Under the pieces are notes generated by a model. The model was not told the origin of the DNA. It made no database searches and was given only the letters and a program-made list of their open reading frames with translations. Below are positions 17,661 through 26,323 of a stretch of 64,000 nucleotides of DNA, in pieces (the stretch's first letter is position 1; each line of letters begins with the position of its first letter). This stretch comes from Prochlorococcus sp. AG-355-N16. GTDB taxonomy: Bacteria; Cyanobacteriota; Cyanobacteriia; PCC-6307; Cyanobiaceae. Made by a program: the position numbers and the translations under genes. Location of the stretch: positions 248,001-312,000 of the forward strand of contig QCEF01000001.1 in NCBI GenBank assembly GCA_003278545.1, written 5' to 3'.

Positions 17661-19469
17661 ATGAATTTAATTGCAGAAGTTAGTAATAATTTTGATGCGT
17701 TTATAACGGTAGTTGTTTTAATAATGTCAATAATTTTGTTTATTAGAAATACTATTGCACCAGAATTGACTGGTTTGTTATGTGTAGGAATATTTATATC
17801 TACTGGGGTTCTTTCTCCTGAAAAAGCTTTAGCTGGATTTGGTAGCCCTTCTTTAATTACCCTTATGGGTTTATTTGCAGTTTCCTCAGCATTATTTAAA
17901 AGTGGTGCCTTAGACAGAGTAAGAGAATTGATTTCTTCTGAAAATATTCGAACTCCAAGAAAATTAATTTCTTTAATAGCTTTTTTGATTGCTCCAATAT
18001 CTGGAATTGTACCTAATACTCCAGTAGTAGCATCTTTGTTACCTTTAATTGAAAGTTGGTGCGAGCGAAGAAATGTATCACCATCAAAAGTTTTATTACC
18101 TCTTTCTTTTGCTACTTTACTCGGGGGAACTCTGACATTATTAGGTAGCTCAGTAAATCTTCTTGTTAGTGATATTAGTCAACAATTAGGTTATGGAGGT
18201 TTGGAATTATTTAGTTTGACTTCAATAGGAATTCCTGTGTGGCTTATAGGTACAACCTATATGATTCTAGTTTCTGAGATGCTTTTGCCAGATAGAGGGA
18301 GAGATAAGGAGTTTATTAAAAATGGTGATATGAATATATATTTTACCGAAGTTACTATTCCCTCTACTTCAGAATTAGTTGGACAATCTGTCAGAAATAG
18401 TAGATTGCAAAGACGATTTGACGTTGATGTGCTGGAATTGCAACGACATGGAAAAGTTATTCTTCCTCCTTTGGCTGATAGAAAGATTGAACCGGATGAT
18501 AGATTAATAATCCGAGTTACAAGGGCAGACTTATTTAGGCTGCAGCAGGAACATACTATTCTTTTAGGAGAAAATAAAACATCTTTCGATGGGGCTAATG
18601 TTTTTTCAGATGATGAAGGTACTAAGACTTTTGAAGCCTTGTTACCAGCAGGTTCAACTTTAGCCGGTGCAAGTTTGAGAGAATTAAGATTTAGGCAGCG
18701 TCATAATGCAACAGTTTTAGCATTAAGAAGAGGTCAACAAACTGTTCAGGAGAGATTAGGCCAAGCTGTTTTAAGGGCTGGAGATGTATTATTATTGCAA
18801 GCACCGCTAGATTCAATAAGAGGTTTGCAAGCTAGTAATGATTTGCTTATTTTAGATCAATTCGAAGATGACTTACCTTTTTTGATAAAAAAGCCTATAT
18901 CGATTGCAATTGCAATAGGAATGGTGGTTTTGCCTTCGGTTTCTAATATTCCATTAGTTGGTTCAGTTCTTTTGGCAGTGATTGCAATGGTTGCTTGTGG
19001 ATGTTTAAGACCTGCAGAGATACAAAAATCAATTAGGTTAGACGTCATTTTATTGCTGGGATCTTTATCTTGTTTTAGTGTAGCTATGCAGATAACTGGA
19101 TTAGCAGATGTAATTGCAGTTAATCTAAACTTTGTCCTTAACGGAATGCCTCTTTATTTTGCACTTGTCGTAATTTTTGTATCTACAGTCATTCTTACGC
19201 AATTTATAAGTAATGCTGCTTCGGTTGCTTTGATTTTGCCTGTTGCTCTTGAATTCTCAAATGTTTTAGAAATTTCACCAAGCGCTTTAATAATGCTTGT
19301 TTTATTCGGTGCAAGTCAATCTTTCTTGACTCCAATGGGTTATCAAACAAATTTAATGGTTTATGGTCCTGGAAGATATAGATTTTTTGATATCGCAAAA
19401 TATGGAGCTGGATTAACACTTATAATGTCATTTACTGTGCCAGCATTGATAATTTTAAATTACGGGTAA
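17661..19469 (+). CDS. SLC13/DASS family transporter with two RCK-C (TrkA-C) domains
   Basis: A 602-aa polytopic protein. The membrane domain is split, with about half the helices at residues 15-210 and the rest at 410-602. Between them are two RCK/TrkA-C regulatory modules at about 226-300 and 315-390 (each with a TLAGASLRELRFR- or LVGQSVRNSRLQ-type beginning). This matches bacterial Na+/sulfate or dicarboxylate symporters of the DASS group; cyanobacterial relatives have been linked to sulfate uptake. It precedes ktrB by 4 bp, so ion coupling and shared control with the Ktr system are plausible. Confidence 0.85.
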   Translation: MNLIAEVSNNFDAFITVVVLIMSIILFIRNTIAPELTGLLCVGIFISTGVLSPEKALAGFGSPSLITLMGLFAVSSALFKSGALDRVRELISSENIRTPRKLISLIAFLIAPISGIVPNTPVVASLLPLIESWCERRNVSPSKVLLPLSFATLLGGTLTLLGSSVNLLVSDISQQLGYGGLELFSLTSIGIPVWLIGTTYMILVSEMLLPDRGRDKEFIKNGDMNIYFTEVTIPSTSELVGQSVRNSRLQRRFDVDVLELQRHGKVILPPLADRKIEPDDRLIIRVTRADLFRLQQEHTILLGENKTSFDGANVFSDDEGTKTFEALLPAGSTLAGASLRELRFRQRHNATVLALRRGQQTVQERLGQAVLRAGDVLLLQAPLDSIRGLQASNDLLILDQFEDDLPFLIKKPISIAIAIGMVVLPSVSNIPLVGSVLLAVIAMVACGCLRPAEIQKSIRLDVILLLGSLSCFSVAMQITGLADVIAVNLNFVLNGMPLYFALVVIFVSTVILTQFISNAASVALILPVALEFSNVLEISPSALIMLVLFGASQSFLTPMGYQTNLMVYGPGRYRFFDIAKYGAGLTLIMSFTVPALIILNYG

Positions 19470-19473
19470 TATC

Positions 19474-20877
19474 GTGAAATTCACAAGTAAGGTTTATAAG
19501 TTAAAAGATTCTTACAAAAAGCTATCTGTACCTCAATTTACTATTGTTACAGGCTTGTTTATTATTTGCCTTGGAACTTTAATTTTGAGCTCTCCATTAT
19601 GTTCATCTTCAAAGGTTGGTTTGTGGGAAGCATTTTTTACATCTACTTCTGCAATAACCGTTACTGGCTTAACCATAATAGATATTGGTGTTGATTTAAA
19701 TTTCTTTGGCCAAGTTTTCTTAGCTTTTATGCTTTTATCAGGTGGTTTAGGATTAATGGCCATTACAACATTTTTACAAGGGTTTGTTGTAAAGGGGACA
19801 AAGCTAAGAACTAGACTAGACAAAGGAAAAACTTTAGATGAATTTGGAGTTGGAGGAATTGGTCGAACTTTTCAAAGCATTGCTATTACTGCGATTAGTA
19901 TTATATCCTTGGGCGCAATTGTCTTATATTTTTTTGGATTTGTGGATATTCAAAATAATTGGGAAAGACTATGGTCCTCGATTTTTCACAGCATTTCTGC
20001 ATATAACAATGCAGGATTTTCGTTAATGTCAAATAGTCTTCAAGACTATAGAACAAATTATTTGGTGAATAGTGTTTTTGTTTTTCTCATTGTTATGGGT
20101 GGTTTGGGATGGCGGGTTATTGATGATATTTGGAGTAATAAAAATAATCTTTCTTATAAGAAATTAAGCCTTCATTCCAGACTAGTTATTAGGACAAGTT
20201 TGTCTCTAATATTGTTTGGATCATTAGGATTCTTTATCACTGAATCATTGTTAAATAGTCAATTTTTTAATGATTTAAATTTATTTGAACGGTTAATGTC
20301 TTCTATCTTCGAAACAGTTAGTGCAAGAACTGCAGGCTTTACCAATTACCCAATCTCCTTGAATTCCATATCAGATACAGGTCTATTATTATTAATGACT
20401 TTAATGTTTATTGGAGCAAGTACGGGAGGTACTGGTGGAGGCATAAAAACAACTACATTTATTGCTTTAATGGCTGCAACTAGATCAACCTTAAGAGGTC
20501 AGAAAGATGTGATTATTAGCAATAGATTAATTTCAGATAAAGTCATTTTAAAGGCAGTTGGAATCACTGTTGGATCTTTGCTTTTTGTTCTTTTAATGGC
20601 AATGTTGCTTAGTACAGCAAATACCTTTGTTAAGAAAGAATCTTTCACATTTCTAGAAATTCTGTTCACTTGTATATCTGCATTTGCAACAGTTGGTTTT
20701 GATATTGGTTTAACTGCAAAATTAAATCATTTTGGTCAATTTATTCTTATTGTTGGAATGTTTGTGGGGAGACTTGGTATCCTTTTGCTTTTAAGTGCGC
20801 TTTGGCAGGCTCTTTATAAGAGTAGAATAGATAGACAAAAGAGAATTGGCTATCCTAGAGCTGATCTTTATGTTTAG
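19474..20877 (+). CDS. ktrB: Na+-dependent K+ uptake channel subunit KtrB (TrkH/KtrB family)
   Basis: A 467-aa membrane protein of the SKT superfamily with four pseudo-repeats of membrane-pore-membrane. The four filter segments are readable: SAITVTGLT, SAYNNAGFS, SARTAGFTN and SAFATVGFD, each with the conserved Gly. The gap gate region ASTGGTGGGIKTTT precedes the fourth repeat. The start is GTG at 19474, 4 bp after the SLC13 gene; no better ATG lies nearby. KtrA is encoded 18 bp downstream. Together they should take up potassium and help in salt adaptation at the cytoplasmic membrane. Confidence 0.93.
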   Translation: MKFTSKVYKLKDSYKKLSVPQFTIVTGLFIICLGTLILSSPLCSSSKVGLWEAFFTSTSAITVTGLTIIDIGVDLNFFGQVFLAFMLLSGGLGLMAITTFLQGFVVKGTKLRTRLDKGKTLDEFGVGGIGRTFQSIAITAISIISLGAIVLYFFGFVDIQNNWERLWSSIFHSISAYNNAGFSLMSNSLQDYRTNYLVNSVFVFLIVMGGLGWRVIDDIWSNKNNLSYKKLSLHSRLVIRTSLSLILFGSLGFFITESLLNSQFFNDLNLFERLMSSIFETVSARTAGFTNYPISLNSISDTGLLLLMTLMFIGASTGGTGGGIKTTTFIALMAATRSTLRGQKDVIISNRLISDKVILKAVGITVGSLLFVLLMAMLLSTANTFVKKESFTFLEILFTCISAFATVGFDIGLTAKLNHFGQFILIVGMFVGRLGILLLLSALWQALYKSRIDRQKRIGYPRADLYV

Positions 20878-20895
20878 GATTGACTGAGTTTTATT

Positions 20896-21600
20896 ATGGC
20901 AGATTGGTGGCAGTGGTCCCAAAAGAGAGAAAAAGAAGCCCTCACTTTTGCAGTTGTTGGCGTTGGAAGATTTGGAACTGCTGTTTGTAGAGAACTTATA
21001 AGTAATGGTGCAGATGTTTTGGCTGCAGATTATTCGGAAAAAGCTATTGATGATTTGAGGCAATTGGAACCTTCTATAGAAGCTAGAGTTGTAGATTGTA
21101 CTGATGAAGAGTCTATGAAGGAATCTGGAATACTTGAGATGAATACTGTTGTAGTAGGTATAAGTGAACCTATTGAAGCAAGTATAACAACGACACTTAT
21201 TGCTAAAGATAGTGAAGGTAGCAAAGTAAAAAGAGTAATAGCAAGAGCTACGAGTGACTTGCACGAAAAAATGTTAAAAAGGGTAGGAGCAGACAAAGTT
21301 GTCTTCCCTTCCAGAATGCAAGGAGAGAGATTAGGTTTAGAACTAGTTAGACCAAATCTAATTGAAAGATTGGAACTCGATAATCAAACTGGTATAGATG
21401 AAATAACTGTTCCAGAGGAATTTATTGGAAGATCTTTAAGAGATTTGAATTTGAGGAAAAATTATTTAGTTAATGTTCTTGCAGCAGGACCTGCTGAAGA
21501 GTTAACAGTTAATCCTCCAGCAAAATATATCTTAGAAAGAGGCAATATTTTGGTAGTAATGGGAAAAACTGCAGATTTACAGAAATTGCCTCAGAATTAA
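20896..21600 (+). CDS. ktrA: Potassium uptake regulatory subunit KtrA (RCK/TrkA-N)
   Basis: A 234-aa cytoplasmic ring-forming regulator of the KtrB channel. The Rossmann RCK-N domain begins with VVGVGRFGTAV (GxGxxG), and an acidic residue ends the second strand in AADYSE, fitting NAD(H) or adenine nucleotide binding. The RCK-C domain starts near residue 153 (EITVPEEFIGRSLRDLN). It is the last gene of the SLC13-ktrB-ktrA run, and its stop lies 4 bp from the stop of the convergent RHH gene. Confidence 0.93.
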   Translation: MADWWQWSQKREKEALTFAVVGVGRFGTAVCRELISNGADVLAADYSEKAIDDLRQLEPSIEARVVDCTDEESMKESGILEMNTVVVGISEPIEASITTTLIAKDSEGSKVKRVIARATSDLHEKMLKRVGADKVVFPSRMQGERLGLELVRPNLIERLELDNQTGIDEITVPEEFIGRSLRDLNLRKNYLVNVLAAGPAEELTVNPPAKYILERGNILVVMGKTADLQKLPQN

Positions 21601-21604
21601 TTTT

Positions 21605-21907
21605 TTAATCAGATTTTTTATAGTATCTAATCCTTTGAGGAGCTCTTTTTAATCTTCTGACGCTTTGTTTTTCAAGTTCATCTCTAAATTTATAAGTATT
21701 TAAATTATTTTCTGAAACAGCTGATTTACTTTCTTTTTCGAAATATTTTTTTATACCCTCTTGTATTAACACTTTTGCCATATTACTTACTGTCCTAGAT
21801 TCATTATCGGCCAAAATAGTTAATTGCTCACATATTAATTCTGGTAGAACTACTTGAATTCTGGGGGATTTAGGCTTCCCATTAGTTGAATTTTGGCGGG
21901 TAGCCAT
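21605..21907 (-). CDS. Ribbon-helix-helix (CopG-like) DNA-binding protein
   Basis: A 100-aa protein. Residues about 13-58 fit a ribbon-helix-helix fold: a beta strand PRIQVVLPEL, helix 1 ICEQLTILADNES, the turn RTVSN and helix 2 MAKVLIQEGIKKYF. The C-terminal 40 residues are basic and rich in Arg (SVRRLKRAPQRIRYYKK). Proteins of this fold bind inverted or direct repeats as dimers, often their own promoters. No toxin-like partner is next to it. A long imperfect inverted repeat lies directly upstream, at 21930-21985. Confidence 0.8.
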   Translation of the reverse strand: MATRQNSTNGKPKSPRIQVVLPELICEQLTILADNESRTVSNMAKVLIQEGIKKYFEKESKSAVSENNLNTYKFRDELEKQSVRRLKRAPQRIRYYKKSD

Positions 21908-21929
21908 GAGTCAAAGTTGATAACTGTTA

Positions 21930-21985
21930 CTTATTAGTATACACAGTTAGTCAAGGATACTATCTTTGTGTATATTATTAGTAAG
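21930..21985. promoter_or_regulatory. Long imperfect inverted repeat between the RHH gene and the 22025 gene (candidate operator)
   Basis: The left arm CTTATTAGTATACACA (21930-21945) pairs with the right arm TGTGTATATTATTAGTAAG (21967-21985), allowing a few unpaired bases; about 21 bases lie between them. It sits between the start of the RHH-type gene (21907) and the start of the divergent 112-aa gene (22025), where both promoters should be. RHH dimers bind such symmetric AT-rich sites, so an autoregulatory operator is the simplest reading. Confidence 0.5.
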
Positions 21986-22024
21986 GAAATTTATGTCCGT
22001 ATCAATTAATTGTTTTATTGTCCC

Positions 22025-22363
22025 ATGAAAAATTCAAGAAAAATTGATTCTCCTAAAAGGTCGATAATTGATAAACCGAAAAAAAGATTGGTCAATTCTG
22101 ATTCTCACGATAATGAAAATAGTGACGTTTTGGTATCAGCTGTAATAAGTCCATATTTGTTAACTCATCTTCACCAAATTCTTCAGCAGTCTGAGTATTA
22201 TGCCCAAAAAGATGGTAGAAAATCTCACGCAGCTAACTTTGCGAAACTAAGAAAAGTTTTATGTTTAGACGCAAGAAGTATGGCAGACGCCTCTGCAAAA
22301 GAGATAAAAGATGTGGATAATGATTTATCTAATCATAAATATAATGAACAAAATGTAGCTTGA
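22025..22363 (+). CDS. Conserved hypothetical protein (112 aa)
   Basis: I prefer the ATG at 22025 (MKNSRKIDSP) over the in-frame ATG at 22010, since the first five residues of the longer form add nothing. The N-terminal 35 residues are charged and probably disordered. Residues 40-112 look helical (SAVISPYLLTHLHQILQQ, then SHAANFAKLRKVLCLDARSM). No membrane segment or known domain is seen. It is divergent from the RHH gene and is followed after 34 bp by the Nif11-like gene. Function unknown. Confidence 0.65.
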   Translation: MKNSRKIDSPKRSIIDKPKKRLVNSDSHDNENSDVLVSAVISPYLLTHLHQILQQSEYYAQKDGRKSHAANFAKLRKVLCLDARSMADASAKEIKDVDNDLSNHKYNEQNVA

Positions 22364-22397
22364 AGTAATAATCTATTAGTACATAGATTTTAAAAAC

Positions 22398-22628
22398 ATG
22401 TCTAGTAATGCTGAAAAGCTCTACAAGTTAATAGCCAACGATTCCAGTAAGAAAAAAAGTTTGTTTATGACAGCCTTAACTAATCCTAAAAAAACCTTAG
22501 ATAAAATATGCGACATTGGCAACGAGTTAAATATTTCTGTGACTAAAGAAGAGGTTATTGAATATTTGAGTACTATTGATGATGAGGCAACTAAAATGTG
22601 GTTAATTAAGGCTCGAGGCGGTCTTTAG
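22398..22628 (+). CDS. Nif11-like small protein (76 aa)
   Basis: A 76-aa helical, charged protein. The layout resembles the Nif11/NHLP leader family: an N-terminal helix (NAEKLYKLIAND), a central helix-turn-helix stretch (KICDIGNELNISVTKEEVIEYL) and a C-terminal end in a double glycine (KARGGL). In natural-product precursors of this family the Gly-Gly marks leader cleavage and a core peptide follows. Here only one Leu follows, so no core exists. No lanthionine synthetase or peptidase-ABC gene is in the window. It may be a stand-alone Nif11 protein; the match is by eye. Confidence 0.55.
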   Translation: MSSNAEKLYKLIANDSSKKKSLFMTALTNPKKTLDKICDIGNELNISVTKEEVIEYLSTIDDEATKMWLIKARGGL

Positions 22629-22782
22629 GAAAAGGTTTCGAATAATTATTATTTGGATTATTAATAGGTTTTATTCTTTTGTTGTAACCACCTCCACCAG
22701 CTAAAGTCCAAAAAAACCAGTAACTTGGAATTGCAAGAGCTGCAGCTATGAAAATCACTACAATTTGTTCTATTCTTTTCAT
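22606..22782 (-). CDS. Small single-span membrane protein (58 aa)
   Basis: A 58-aa frame read by hand from the ATG at 22780-22782 to the TAA at 22606-22608. It begins MKRIEQIVVIFIAAALAIP, with one membrane span at residues 6-30, then a GGGG turn and a basic, Asn- and Pro-rich tail (YNKRIKPINNPNNNYSKPF). The 3' end overlaps the convergent Nif11-like gene by 23 bp. The clean positive-inside N-terminus favours a real product. No family is recognised; thylakoid or plasma membrane location is possible. Confidence 0.6.
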   Translation of the reverse strand: MKRIEQIVVIFIAAALAIPSYWFFWTLAGGGGYNKRIKPINNPNNNYSKPFPKDRLEP

Positions 22783-22854
22783 GATTTAATTTTATTCCAC
22801 AAAATATTTTTTAGTAAATAAGCCACAGATTTTGTAAATTCTATTTTTAAAACA

Positions 22855-24480
22855 GTGATTAGATTTGAAGGTGTAAGCAAAATATATTCTACAGATGTTG
22901 TTTTAAAAAATATTAATTGGCAGATTAAGAAAGGAGAAAAAGTTGGCTTAGTTGGTTCTAATGGTGCAGGTAAATCAACCCAATTTAAAATTTTAATTGG
23001 AGAGGAAGAGCAAACAAGTGGAACGATCATCAAAGAGGGAAATCCTAAAATTGCCCATTTAAAACAGGAGTTTGATTGTAATTTGAATTTTTCAGTGAGA
23101 CAGGAATTAGAAAGTTCTTTTAAAGATATACAAATTGTTGCCATTAAACTTTTAGAAATTGAGAACAAAATGAAATCTTTGGATATAAAAAAACATTCTG
23201 ATGAACTTGAAATATTTGTAAATCAACTTGCAAAATATCAAGCAAAATTTGAAGCTTTAGGTGGTTATAAAATGCAATCAGATGTAGAAAAAATATTACC
23301 AAAATTAGGCTTTTCTACAGAAGATGCTGATAAATTAATTGGCAATTTCTCAGGTGGTTGGCAGATGAAAGTTGCACTTGGAAAAATAATCTTACAAAAC
23401 CCTGATTTACTTTTACTGGATGAACCAACCAATCATTTAGATTTAGAAACTATTTTTTGGCTGGAAGAATATCTATCTTCGCTTAAGATTGCAGTTATTA
23501 TTATTAGCCACGATAGATATTTCTTAGATAAATTATGTAAAAAAATAATTTTTGTAGATAGAGGAATGTCAGAAACATATAATGGGAACTATTCTTTTTT
23601 TGTAGAACAGAAATCTTTGAATGAAGAATCACAAAATAAGGCATATCAATTACAACAAAAAGAAATTGAGTTACAGAAGAGTTATATAGATAGATTTAGA
23701 GCTAGTGCAAATAGAAGTTCTCAAGCAAAGAGCAGAGAAAAACAATTAAAAAAGATTTCTAAAATTGAGGCTCCCATAGCAAAATCAAAAAGTCCTGTTT
23801 TTAATTTTCCAGAGTGCCCTCGCTCAGGAAAATTAGTTTTAAATATCAAAAATTTGTCTCATAGTTTTGAAGATAAAATTCTTTTTTTAGATATTAATTT
23901 AAAAATTTCTTCTGGGGATAAAATAGCAATATTGGGACCTAATGGCTGCGGCAAATCTACATTGCTTAAAATTATTATGAAAAAAATATCTCCTGAAATT
24001 GGAGAAATTAATCTTGGTAAACATAATATAATTACTAGCTATTATGAACAGAATCAGGCTGAAGCTCTTCCACTTGAAGAAAGGGTTATTGATTTAATAT
24101 TTAATAAGTCTCCAGAATGGTCCCAAAAAAAAGTTAGAACATTTTTAGGGGGTTTTGGCTTTCAAAATGAAACTGTTTTTAAATATATTAAACAACTAAG
24201 TGGGGGAGAAAAGGCAAGATTAGCGTTGGCGCTCATGATTATTAATCCTAGTAATTTCCTTCTTTTGGACGAACCAACTAATCATTTGGATCTGCAATCT
24301 AAGGAAAACTTAGAATTAGCGATTAAAAATTATAAAGGCTCATTATTAATCATTTCTCATGATCGGTATTTTATTTCAAAGGTTGCAAATAGAATTATTG
24401 AAATTAAAGATTCAAAGTTATTTTCATATGATGGTAATTACGAATATTTTTTAGAAAAAACTCAAAGTCAAAAAGTTTGA
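22855..24480 (+). CDS. ABC-F family ATPase (Uup/EttA-type ribosome-associated)
   Basis: A 541-aa soluble protein with two ABC domains and no membrane segments. The first has Walker A GSNGAGKST and signature FSGGWQMK with LLLDEPTNHLD. The second has Walker A GPNGCGKST and signature LSGGEKARL, again with LLLDEPTNHLD. The linker between them, around residues 255-310, is the charged helical P-site tRNA interaction motif of ABC-F proteins. The frame starts with GTG at 22855; no better ATG precedes the MIRFEGVSKIY start. Members act on translating ribosomes, and the subgroup is not settled here. Confidence 0.9.
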   Translation: MIRFEGVSKIYSTDVVLKNINWQIKKGEKVGLVGSNGAGKSTQFKILIGEEEQTSGTIIKEGNPKIAHLKQEFDCNLNFSVRQELESSFKDIQIVAIKLLEIENKMKSLDIKKHSDELEIFVNQLAKYQAKFEALGGYKMQSDVEKILPKLGFSTEDADKLIGNFSGGWQMKVALGKIILQNPDLLLLDEPTNHLDLETIFWLEEYLSSLKIAVIIISHDRYFLDKLCKKIIFVDRGMSETYNGNYSFFVEQKSLNEESQNKAYQLQQKEIELQKSYIDRFRASANRSSQAKSREKQLKKISKIEAPIAKSKSPVFNFPECPRSGKLVLNIKNLSHSFEDKILFLDINLKISSGDKIAILGPNGCGKSTLLKIIMKKISPEIGEINLGKHNIITSYYEQNQAEALPLEERVIDLIFNKSPEWSQKKVRTFLGGFGFQNETVFKYIKQLSGGEKARLALALMIINPSNFLLLDEPTNHLDLQSKENLELAIKNYKGSLLIISHDRYFISKVANRIIEIKDSKLFSYDGNYEYFLEKTQSQKV

Positions 24481-24590
24481 TTTTTTTTAATAAAATTTAC
24501 AATTGGCTAAGTAAGATCACTCATTTATCTTTACATAGTTTACCCTCCTTGATTAATCTTAAAAATACAAAAATAGGTTTTATATTTTAA

Positions 24591-24743
24591 ATGAAAAATT
24601 ACGATTTCCAAGAAAAGAATTTTCAAATTTCTGATCCTATTGAAAGTTATTTTGAATGCATTACTTCCTGCGATGTAAGGGATGGTAGATGTATTTATAG
24701 ATGTGTGGAAATACTTAAACGAAATGATAATAAAAATTTTTAG
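24591..24743 (+). CDS. Small four-cysteine protein (50 aa)
   Basis: A 51-codon frame read by hand from ATG 24591 to TAG 24743. The product starts MKNYDFQEKNF. Its second half has four cysteines in two Cys-x3-Cys pairs within ECITSCDVRDGRCIYRC, where the spacing suggests a metal or Fe-S site or two disulfides. The last 4 bp overlap the convergent htrA stop. The cysteine pattern and lack of low-complexity sequence make it likely to be real. I think similar small proteins occur across cyanobacteria, but I cannot search. Confidence 0.65.
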   Translation: MKNYDFQEKNFQISDPIESYFECITSCDVRDGRCIYRCVEILKRNDNKNF

Positions 24744-25861
24744 TTATTTTGTAGATTAGTAATATCAGTTGGTATTACTTTTAATTTCATAAATTTATTT
24801 TTACGCTTCAATAATATATTTACTTGATTTTTGATGCCATTTTTACTAATTTGTTCTATTACGTCTGATGCGGTTTCAATATCTTTATTGCCTATTTTTA
24901 TTAAAATATCATCTATCTTAATTCCACTTTTTTCAGCTGGACTGTTCGGTACTACATATCCAACTTTTACGACATTATTGTTTCTCTCAGAAATATATTC
25001 TTCTATTAGGCTTATTCCAATCATAGGATGTATTACTTTCCCATTGTTTATAAGTTGATAGGCAATTTCCTTAGCTTTATTAATTGGGATTGCAAAACTC
25101 AAACCGGCTCCTGGACCTGATCTTATCAAAGTATTAATACCAATCACTTCTCCATAGCTATTCAAAAGTGGACCTCCAGAATTGCCAGGATTAATAGCAG
25201 CGTCTGTTTGTATTAGTTCAAGTTTTTTATCATATATCCCTAATTGAGTTACGTTTCTATTTAGATTACTAATAATACCAAGCGTAACTGTGTTTTCCAA
25301 TCCGAATGGATTTCCAACTGCTATAGCCCAATCACCAACTTTAATCTTTGCAGAATCGCCCAATTTTGCTTTTGGCCAAGGCCCTTTCCCTTCAATCTTT
25401 AGCACAGCTAAATCAGTAAAAGAGTCTTGGCCTATTAGTTTAGCGTTTATTTTTTTGCCATTGGTTAAACCAACAATTACCTTATCTGATCCATTCACTA
25501 CATGAGCATTGGTCATTACAAGTCCATCTGCAAATATAAATCCACTGCCTTGGTTTTGCTCTATTCTTGGTCGATTTTCGTTAGGCAAATCTAATCCAAA
25601 AAATCTTTCAAAATATGGGTCTAGAAATAGTTGAGAATTTCTTGGAAAATTTCTTTTTTTAACATATCTTTGCGTATCAATTGTCACCACGGCTGCACCG
25701 GTTCTTTCTACAGCTTTAGTTATGAAAGATTTGTTTGAAAATAAACTAACCTCATTAATTTTTGGTTTGCTTAGTGGTTGGGATATTACTTTTTCAGGAT
25801 ATGTAATGCCTACTGGAATTAGCGAGACGATTAGTAATAGCTTTTGGATGTATCTTTTCAA
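24740..25861 (-). CDS. HtrA/Deg family trypsin-like serine protease with one PDZ domain
   Basis: A 373-aa periplasmic or lumenal protease for damaged proteins. The N-terminus (MKRYIQKLLLIVSLIPVGIT) is a signal peptide or anchor. The catalytic triad is complete: His120 in TNAHVV, Asp150 in FTDLAVL, and Ser228 in GNSGGP. A single PDZ domain covers about residues 275-365, including GYVVPNSPAEKSGIKIDDILIKI in its usual place (residues 305-327). Cyanobacteria carry three such genes (degP/htrA, hhoA, hhoB), and the sequence alone does not say which one this is. Confidence 0.93.
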   Translation of the reverse strand: MKRYIQKLLLIVSLIPVGITYPEKVISQPLSKPKINEVSLFSNKSFITKAVERTGAAVVTIDTQRYVKKRNFPRNSQLFLDPYFERFFGLDLPNENRPRIEQNQGSGFIFADGLVMTNAHVVNGSDKVIVGLTNGKKINAKLIGQDSFTDLAVLKIEGKGPWPKAKLGDSAKIKVGDWAIAVGNPFGLENTVTLGIISNLNRNVTQLGIYDKKLELIQTDAAINPGNSGGPLLNSYGEVIGINTLIRSGPGAGLSFAIPINKAKEIAYQLINNGKVIHPMIGISLIEEYISERNNNVVKVGYVVPNSPAEKSGIKIDDILIKIGNKDIETASDVIEQISKNGIKNQVNILLKRKNKFMKLKVIPTDITNLQNN

Positions 25862-26036
25862 CTTTTTGATTTTCTTATGTTCTTCGAGAGATTTAATCCA
25901 CTATAGTAGTTTAATTTTAATATAACTAGTAATTTAATTAATTGAATCTAGAGACTAATTTAGTGAGTTAAAATAGCTAAATTTCTTTTTTTCGGGCTAT
26001 GATATTAAAAATATAACCAACTGATTTATAAGTTCA

Positions 26037-26300
26037 ATGACTATTCTATTTCCAATTATTTATTCTGCGGCTTTAACTTATTTAGTGTGGAAAGCTTTTA
26101 AAGTAATGTCTAATGGTTGGGGTTTATCCGATAATAAAAAGAAACGTTTAAGTACTTCTAGTTTTAAACAAAAAAAATACACAATACACCCAGAACTTTT
26201 GGATAAGTCAGGTAATATAACAGAAGAAGAGTTATTAACAGTAAGATTTTCGAACGATAATGACTCTACATTAGAAGAAAAGGGTTCAACAACCGATTAA
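26037..26300 (+). CDS. DUF2973 family small membrane protein (87 aa)
   Basis: An 87-aa protein with a hydrophobic N-terminus (MTILFPIIYSAALTYLVWKAF) and then a soluble, basic and finally acidic tail. The N-terminal pattern and the HPELLDKSGNITEEELLTVRF segment match DUF2973, a cyanobacterial family with no known function. The next gene starts 23 bp downstream on the same strand. The 175 bp upstream, towards the divergent htrA gene, is AT-rich and must hold promoters for both. Confidence 0.75.
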   Translation: MTILFPIIYSAALTYLVWKAFKVMSNGWGLSDNKKKRLSTSSFKQKKYTIHPELLDKSGNITEEELLTVRFSNDNDSTLEEKGSTTD

Positions 26301-26323
26301 ATAAATATATCTAAGGAAAAAAA

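Noticed and set aside
20791-21264. 157-codon minus-strand frame opposite ktrB/ktrA
   Set aside because: It lies antisense to two clear genes and its Cys/Tyr/Ser/Phe-rich product is a typical shadow translation.
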